From: Acidobacteria bacterium RIFCSPHIGHO2_01_FULL_67_28
Lineage (GTDB): Bacteria; Acidobacteriota; Terriglobia; Acidiferrales; 2-02-FULL-67-57
DNA: 10,142 nucleotides
Direction: 5' to 3'
Assembly (NCBI GenBank): GCA_001766965.1
Contig: MEKM01000054.1
Location: forward strand, 694 to 10,835
Under the pieces are notes generated by a model that searched no databases, was not told the DNA's origin, and saw nothing but the letters and a program-made list of their open reading frames with translations. The first letter of the stretch is position 1. Each line of letters starts with the position of its first letter. Made by a program: the position numbers and the translations under genes. Positions 6,173-10,142 of this stretch are shown one piece after another.

Positions 6173-7348
6173 CTAACGCTTGGCGGCGACGCGCTCCTGC
6201 CCGGCGGCGCGCCGCAGCGTCTCGGCCTTGTCGGTGCGCTCCCAAGTGAACTCGGGCTCGGGCCGGCCGAAGTGGCCGTAGGCGGCGGTCTTGCGGTAGA
6301 TGGGCCGGCGCAGGTCGAGCGCTTCGATGATGCCGCGCGGGGTCAGGGGGAAATGGCCGCGGATGAGCTCGACCAGCTGCTCTTCGTCCACCTGCCCGGT
6401 GCCGAAGGTTTCCACCATCACCGACACCGGCTCGGCCACGCCGATGGCGTAAGCGAGCTGCACTTCCGCTTTGCGCGCCAAGCCGGCCGCCACCAGGTTC
6501 TTGGCCGCGTAGCGCGCCATGTAGGAGGCGGAGCGGTCAACCTTCGTCGGGTCCTTTCCGGAGAATGACCCGCCGCCGTGGTGCCCGGCGCCGCCGTAGG
6601 TGTCCATGATGATCTTGCGCCCGGTCAGCCCGGCGTCGCCCAGCGGTCCGCCAATGACGAAGCGGCCGGTGGGGTTGATGTGGTACTTGGTTTTCTTGTC
6701 GAGCATCGCGGCGGGGATGATGGGGCGGATGACTTTCTCGAGGATGCCTTCGCGCACGGTTTCGATTTTCACGGCGTCGCTGTGCTGGGCGGAGACAACC
6801 ACCGTGTCCACGCGCCGCGGCCGGCCGTTTTCGTACTCGACGGTGACCTGGGACTTGCCGTCGGGGCGCAGGAAGTCGAGCGAGCCGTCGCGCCGCGCCC
6901 GCGCCAGCTGCTCGGTGAGGCGGTGGGCCAGCATGATGGGCAGCGGCATCAGCTCTTCGGTCTCGTCGCAGGCCAGGCCGAACATCAGCCCCTGGTCGCC
7001 GGCGCCGCCCGGGTCGACGCCCATGGCGATGTCGGGCGACTGCTCTTTGACGGCGACCAGCACGGCGCAGCCGTCCGCGTCGAAGCCCCAGCGCGCGTCC
7101 GTGTAGCCGATGCGGCGGATGGTGTCACGAGTAATCTTGGTGTAGTCGAAGTGGGCTTTGGTGGTGATCTCGCCCGCCACCAGCGCCAGGCCGGTGGTCA
7201 CGAGGGCCTCGCAGGCCACGCGGCCGTGCGAGTCTTGCTCCAGCACGGCGTCGAGCACCGAGTCGGAAATCTGGTCCGCGATTTTGTCCGGGTGGCCTTC
7301 AGTGACCGACTCGGACGTAAAAAGATACCGCCGCGCAGAAGGACTCAT
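6173..7348 (-). CDS. metK: S-adenosylmethionine synthetase
   Basis: MetK joins methionine and ATP to make S-adenosylmethionine, with release of phosphate and diphosphate. The 391-residue protein is full length for the family (about 384 in Escherichia coli). It shows the ATP-binding TEGHPDK at residues 16-22, signature 1 GAGDQGLMFG at 115-124, HINPTGRFVIGGP at 223-235, and the P-loop-like signature 2 GGGSFSGKD at 258-266 followed by PTKVDRSASY. All expected catalytic positions seem intact. The ATG at 7348 has GGAGG four bases ahead (7357-7353). It is the first gene of the leftward operon. The promoter candidate upstream gives a leader of about 60 bases with some pairing potential, but I see no match to a known SAM riboswitch core. 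Being beside ahcY, it pairs the making of the methyl donor with the removal of its by-product. Confidence 0.98.
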   Translation of the reverse strand: MSPSARRYLFTSESVTEGHPDKIADQISDSVLDAVLEQDSHGRVACEALVTTGLALVAGEITTKAHFDYTKITRDTIRRIGYTDARWGFDADGCAVLVAVKEQSPDIAMGVDPGGAGDQGLMFGLACDETEELMPLPIMLAHRLTEQLARARRDGSLDFLRPDGKSQVTVEYENGRPRRVDTVVVSAQHSDAVKIETVREGILEKVIRPIIPAAMLDKKTKYHINPTGRFVIGGPLGDAGLTGRKIIMDTYGGAGHHGGGSFSGKDPTKVDRSASYMARYAAKNLVAAGLARKAEVQLAYAIGVAEPVSVMVETFGTGQVDEEQLVELIRGHFPLTPRGIIEALDLRRPIYRKTAAYGHFGRPEPEFTWERTDKAETLRRAAGQERVAAKR

Positions 7349-7352
7349 TCCG

Positions 7353-7357
7353 CCTCC
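7353..7357 (-). promoter_or_regulatory. Strong Shine-Dalgarno of metK
   Basis: GGAGG on the minus strand, four bases before the metK ATG. The same sequence and spacing precede tldD (4131-4127), which shows the local preference and supports both starts. Confidence 0.7.
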
Positions 7358-7371
7358 AAAAGAATACGTTC

Positions 7372-7409
7372 CTGGATGTACGCCCAGCGAGTAAGAAGGC
7401 CTACGTCCA
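7372..7409 (-). promoter_or_regulatory. Leader of metK with two mutually exclusive pairings
   Basis: In the predicted untranslated leader, TGGACGTA (7409-7402) can pair with TACATCCA (7380-7373) at seven of eight positions across a 21-base loop. Alternatively CTGG (7387-7384) pairs with CCAG (7375-7372) across eight bases. The two share bases 7373-7375 and cannot form together. This is what a switching leader could look like, yet both are weak and I recognise no riboswitch family. It may be chance. Confidence 0.2.
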
Positions 7410-7417
7410 AAAAGGGC

Positions 7418-7447
7418 AGACTAACACAGCCCCCGCGCAGGTGTCAA
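7418..7447 (-). promoter_or_regulatory. Candidate sigma-70 promoter of the metK operon
   Basis: The minus strand has a perfect -35 box TTGACA at 7447-7442, an 18-base spacer and a -10 box TAGTCT at 7423-7418 (T1, A2 and T6 match). A TG one base ahead of the -10 makes it an extended -10 type. Transcription would start near 7411, giving a leader of about 60 bases before metK. It lies in the 140-base gap after the peptidase gene, the only sizeable gap ahead of the six-gene run. Confidence 0.55.
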
Positions 7448-7451
7448 TCGC

Positions 7452-7464
7452 GCCCGGCGCGGGC
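7452..7464 (-). terminator. Small GC hairpin after the M1 peptidase gene
   Basis: GCCCG, a three-base loop and CGGGC form a five-pair stem about 25 bases past the peptidase stop and just before the -35 box of the metK promoter candidate. No T run follows, so it would be at best a weak or Rho-assisted terminator. Apart from this hairpin, the promoter and the leader, the 140-base gap 7349-7488 shows nothing else. Confidence 0.22.
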
Positions 7465-7488
7465 TCTCCGGGGCACAGGCCGCGAGCT

Positions 7489-9912
7489 CTACTTGACGCG
7501 TTTCTCGGTCACTTTTTCCGAAAGGACCCAACGCTCCGGGTCGAGCTTCAGCTTGAGGGGCTCTTCCGGCAAACGCACCTCGACTGGGGTGGAAGGTCCC
7601 TGCGCGTGGATGGTCCCCCGCGCCGAGCGGTTGCCGCTGAACTCGAACACCAGCGGCAGCACCATGAACCAGTCGTCGGGCGCATTCTCCTGGAAGAGCG
7701 TGCCGCGCACCATCACGCCGCCTCCCGCCACGGGCTCGAAGCGATACTCCAACCGGTAGCTCGGCAGCGCTGTCTGGTGCACCCACTGTCGGACAAACCA
7801 GTCCAGGTCTTGCAGCCGATACTTGCGTGCGATGGGGGTGCGAACGAAGTGCTCCGTGGCGACGGCCACGAAACTCTCGGTGGTTGCGGGACGGTCGCGA
7901 TGCCGCGCCACAAAGTCCTTCATCATGGCGAAAAAGGCGGCATCGTCCTGGTCGGACGGGTTGCTCAACAAGAAGTGCACCATGCGGAGCACCAGCGCGC
8001 CCTTGTCGTAGATGAGCGTCGTGTAGGCACCGCGTGTCTTGCGCGTGCTCAAGCGGTGGCCCAGGACGAGCGGCCCCACCTCGTGAAGCCGGCCCGAGCC
8101 GACCCCCACGTCGGTGCCGGGCGGGACCTCCAAGTTCTCCCGCATCCAGTACAGCAGCTCGTCGAAGCGGCCCTTCTTTTTCTCCCGCACCCAGGCGTAG
8201 ATCGCGCCGGAATACTCGGCGAAGCCTTCGCTCAACCACTGGTCGCGGTAGGACCGCCAGGTCACCATGTTGCCCCACCACTGGTGCGCCACCTCATGCG
8301 CGACAAAGGCGAATTCGCGTGTGTGCGCATAGCCTTCGACGGGCAGAAAGAGCATGGTCGGATAGCCCAGGCCAAAGGGGGCCGGGAAGAAGACTGCCCC
8401 CAGCCGGCCGTAACGGTACTCGCCAAAGTTTTCGCTGAAGTAATTGATCCCGTTTCCGAGCTCAGCCAGCACGAAGTCCTGCTTCACGGGCGCGTAGCCT
8501 TCGGCGTCGTAGAGCTCCAGCGGGACTTTCCGGCCGCTCCTCTCGACCTCGCCGGCCTGCCGCTTGAAGAGGCCCACCGCGAACGAGGCCAGGTCAATGG
8601 GCTCGCGGGTGCGCCAGACGGTGACCCACTCCTCCGGGTTGTTCTCCGACGGGCCTTCGGCCACGCGCTCACCCGGAGCGATGATGCGGTCCTGCTTGCG
8701 GTGGCGGAAGCGCAGCTCGAAGTGTGACTTTGCCAAATCCCCGTGGCGGGGATACCACGTCGAGTTGGATCGCAGGTAGTAGAACTTCTTCAGCCAGTCC
8801 CAGAGCGCGTCCTTCCCTTCCAAGCGCAACCGTACAGTGATCTTCTCGTCGCGTCGGAGCGGCTCGGGCAGCAGGAGCGAAAAACCCGTCTCCCAGTCCA
8901 GCTGGATGAAGGCGAGAGGCGCGCCGTCGGCTCGGGTCGCGCTCACGACCTGCAGCCCTTTTTTCAGCCGCTCCTGCTCGAACTCCCCCAGCCCTTCGTT
9001 GAGGTTGAAGGGGATGACACTGACAGCGTCGCGCCGTGCCGCCAGTTCCATCTCCACGTCGTACCGCAGCCAGTCATCCGGTCGGGTGGCGTCGATCTCC
9101 ATGCGGTAGACCGGGATGTCCACCAGGTTGAAGTCGTCCGAATAGATCGGTTCCCCGCGCGCAATGTCTTCTTGGCTGGCGAAGGCAGTCCAGACGTCGG
9201 TGCCCTCGGTAGACCCACGGTATTGGTAGACCAGACCCTTTTCGCCGCCGTTGATCCCGAAGATGCGCGCCAGCGCGCGCGTCTGGTAGTCGAGCAAGAC
9301 GCTGAAACGCGAGGGCTTGCCTCCTTCAAACTCCCCGAAGAACACGCCCGGCGCCTCGCGGTCCAGCACCGCCTGTGTCAAGCGTGCGCTCAAGTTCAGC
9401 CCGGTCTCCCGCACCAAACGGTCTTCCAGCTCCGCCGCCAACTTCTGCGCCTGGAGCGAGGCGCCGCCCGCCGAGGGCGGAGCGGCGCTCGCAATCTGCT
9501 GGTAGGTATCGTCAGTGAAGCGCAGAACTGCCGACGCAAATGTCGCCTCAATGACGTCCGACTTCAGGAGCCGCCGCACGTTGTCACGCTCGAACTCGGT
9601 GCTCGGCACCACACGCAACCGCCCTTGTCCCAGAAAAACCGCCCCGCACACACGCCCGGCAGTCGGGCCCGCGAAATAGAACTCGCCGGTGAAAGTCAGT
9701 TCGACCCGGTCACGGTTCACCGCCAAGTTCTCCACCCGCACCACTTGCTCGCCGAGAGTGAACGCCCGGATTTGATCGTACAAAGCCATCGGCGCGGGCT
9801 GCTGGCCCGAGGCGGAGAGAACACTCCCCAGCAGGCCGACTAGACAGCAGGCGACTAGCCGGGACCGAAGCGTGAGGAGGGGGCGAAGGGAGCGGCTGGC
9901 TTTCTTTGCCAT
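7489..9912 (-). CDS. Secreted M1-family zinc metallopeptidase (no GAMEN motif)
   Basis: This 807-residue protein has the M1 catalytic centre HEVAHQWWGN, with H539, E540 and H543, and the third zinc ligand E562 in WLSEGFAEY exactly 18 residues after the HExxH, as the family requires. M1 enzymes cut amino acids from peptide N-termini. The usual GAMEN exopeptidase motif is absent; at its place the sequence reads FGLGYPTMLFLP, so substrate choice may differ. Export is indicated by a signal peptide: a Lys/Arg-rich start (MAKKASRSLR), a core LVACCLVGLLGSVLSA and a likely cut after ASG near residue 36. The region from about 40 to 340 is a long N-terminal part with unknown beta-rich content, and a C-terminal beta domain follows the catalytic part (RYRFEPVAGGGVMVRGTLF-like strands). 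The ATG at 9912 is preferred over the GTG at 9942 because it starts a proper signal peptide and lies about 36 bases from the predicted transcription start; neither has a Shine-Dalgarno. Confidence 0.93.
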   Translation of the reverse strand: MAKKASRSLRPLLTLRSRLVACCLVGLLGSVLSASGQQPAPMALYDQIRAFTLGEQVVRVENLAVNRDRVELTFTGEFYFAGPTAGRVCGAVFLGQGRLRVVPSTEFERDNVRRLLKSDVIEATFASAVLRFTDDTYQQIASAAPPSAGGASLQAQKLAAELEDRLVRETGLNLSARLTQAVLDREAPGVFFGEFEGGKPSRFSVLLDYQTRALARIFGINGGEKGLVYQYRGSTEGTDVWTAFASQEDIARGEPIYSDDFNLVDIPVYRMEIDATRPDDWLRYDVEMELAARRDAVSVIPFNLNEGLGEFEQERLKKGLQVVSATRADGAPLAFIQLDWETGFSLLLPEPLRRDEKITVRLRLEGKDALWDWLKKFYYLRSNSTWYPRHGDLAKSHFELRFRHRKQDRIIAPGERVAEGPSENNPEEWVTVWRTREPIDLASFAVGLFKRQAGEVERSGRKVPLELYDAEGYAPVKQDFVLAELGNGINYFSENFGEYRYGRLGAVFFPAPFGLGYPTMLFLPVEGYAHTREFAFVAHEVAHQWWGNMVTWRSYRDQWLSEGFAEYSGAIYAWVREKKKGRFDELLYWMRENLEVPPGTDVGVGSGRLHEVGPLVLGHRLSTRKTRGAYTTLIYDKGALVLRMVHFLLSNPSDQDDAAFFAMMKDFVARHRDRPATTESFVAVATEHFVRTPIARKYRLQDLDWFVRQWVHQTALPSYRLEYRFEPVAGGGVMVRGTLFQENAPDDWFMVLPLVFEFSGNRSARGTIHAQGPSTPVEVRLPEEPLKLKLDPERWVLSEKVTEKRVK

Positions 9913-9954
9913 TAGGGCACCGAAGGATACGTGCCGTGCCACAGGGTTGCGTAG

Positions 9955-9983
9955 AGGTTACTGCCCGTTTGAGAGTAGGTCAA
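9955..9983 (-). promoter_or_regulatory. Candidate sigma-70 promoter of the M1 peptidase gene
   Basis: On the minus strand TTGACC (9983-9978, five of six matches) and TAACCT (9960-9955, three of six, including the key T, A and final T) are separated by the ideal 17 bases. Transcription would begin near 9948, leaving about 36 bases before the ATG at 9912 and only about six before the GTG at 9942. This favours the ATG. Confidence 0.45.
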
Positions 9984-9991
9984 GTCGCCTC

Positions 9992-10030
9992 GTCGCGGAA
10001 GCGCCCCCTATTACTTATTGGCGGCGCGAC
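9992..10030 (-). repeat. Interrupted inverted repeat between accA and the peptidase gene
   Basis: GTCGCG and CGCGAC form a six-pair outer stem and CGCC/GGCG an inner four-pair stem, with small bulges and an AT-rich 14-base loop. It begins 13 bases after the accA stop and ends eight bases before the -35 box of the peptidase promoter candidate. It could end accA transcription (there is no T run) or serve as an operator. The 131-base gap 9913-10043 holds nothing else that I can support. Confidence 0.3.
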
Positions 10031-10043
10031 AGGCGCGAGAGGA

Positions 10044-10142
10044 CTAGCTCATCCGGAAGAACTGGCCCATGCGGCGGAACTTCTCGTAGCGGCGGGCGAG
10101 GAGCTCCTTGGGGGTGTGCTTGCGGAGGTCGGCGAGCGAGCG
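10044..10142 (-). CDS. accA: Acetyl-CoA carboxylase carboxyltransferase alpha subunit, C-terminal end only
   Basis: Only the last 32 codons and the TAG stop are inside the window; the gene continues past the right edge. They translate to a helical tail, SLADLRKHTPKELLARRYEK followed by FRRMGQFFRMS. The LxxL...P-x-E-L-L-x-x-R-Y-x-K-F-R-x-M-G pattern is typical of the C-terminus of AccA, which with AccD transfers the carboxyl group from biotin to acetyl-CoA, making malonyl-CoA for fatty acid synthesis. The call rests on this short pattern alone, so the identity is likely but not certain. Reading is on the same strand as the peptidase gene, 131 bases upstream of its ATG. Confidence 0.75.
   Translation of the reverse strand, partial: RSLADLRKHTPKELLARRYEKFRRMGQFFRMS

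Noticed and set aside
4932..6176. A 414-codon plus-strand open frame opposite ahcY.
   Set aside because: It is antisense to a firmly identified gene, with a repetitive Gly-Val-Ala-Asp composition typical of a shadow frame.
7409..7432. GGGC, an 11-base loop, GCCC and TTTTT on the minus strand as an intrinsic terminator of the peptidase gene.
   Set aside because: The stem has only four pairs, and its loop coincides with the -10 box of the better-supported metK promoter. The promoter reading explains the sequence better.
8743..9843. A 366-codon plus-strand open frame opposite the M1 peptidase gene.
   Set aside because: It is antisense to the peptidase N-terminal region and its translation is rich in Gln, Arg, His and Pro with no recognisable domain.
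9844..9858. Possible lipobox (LVAC) at the start of the M1 peptidase, which would make it a lipoprotein.
   Set aside because: The hydrophobic core follows the cysteine and does not precede it, so ordinary signal-peptidase cleavage after ASG fits better.

Overview
The window is a compact, GC-rich bacterial chromosome segment carrying nine protein genes and no RNA genes, mobile elements or CRISPR arrays that I can see. Gene content and protein style suggest an Acidobacteriota-like soil or sediment bacterium. The pointers are a secreted M1 peptidase of the type lacking GAMEN, a short archaeal-like S-adenosylhomocysteinase, a TldD/TldE pair and a PsbP-like protein behind a proline-rich linker. 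This placement is an inference from style, not from a search.

Layout: bases 2-697 (+) hold the 3' part of a gene for an SH3-like plus PsbP-like protein that began before the window. It converges, with only 10 bases between stop codons, on a leftward run of six genes read in the order metK (7348-6173), ahcY (6170-4896), an unrecognised 239-residue protein (4838-4119), tldD (4122-2665), tldE/pmbA (2675-1344) and a class I methyltransferase (1328-708). Spacings along this run are +2, +57, -4, -11 and +15 bases, so it reads as one operon. A good promoter candidate (TTGACA, 18 bases, extended -10 TGTTAGTCT) lies about 95 bases upstream of metK. Upstream again on the minus strand are a secreted M1 metallopeptidase gene (9912-7489), with its own promoter candidate, and the last 32 codons of accA (stop at 10044).

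How the genes fit: MetK makes S-adenosylmethionine, methyltransferases (one sits at the end of the operon) turn it into S-adenosylhomocysteine, and AhcY removes that inhibitory product. TldD/TldE form a heterodimeric zinc protease that cuts unfolded peptides, and the unknown protein is translationally coupled to it by an ATGA overlap. Linkage of the SAM cycle, TldD/E, an unknown helical protein and a methyltransferase is the most interesting point in an otherwise largely housekeeping window. I do not see a clear new system; the best lead is the unknown 239-residue protein next to tldD.
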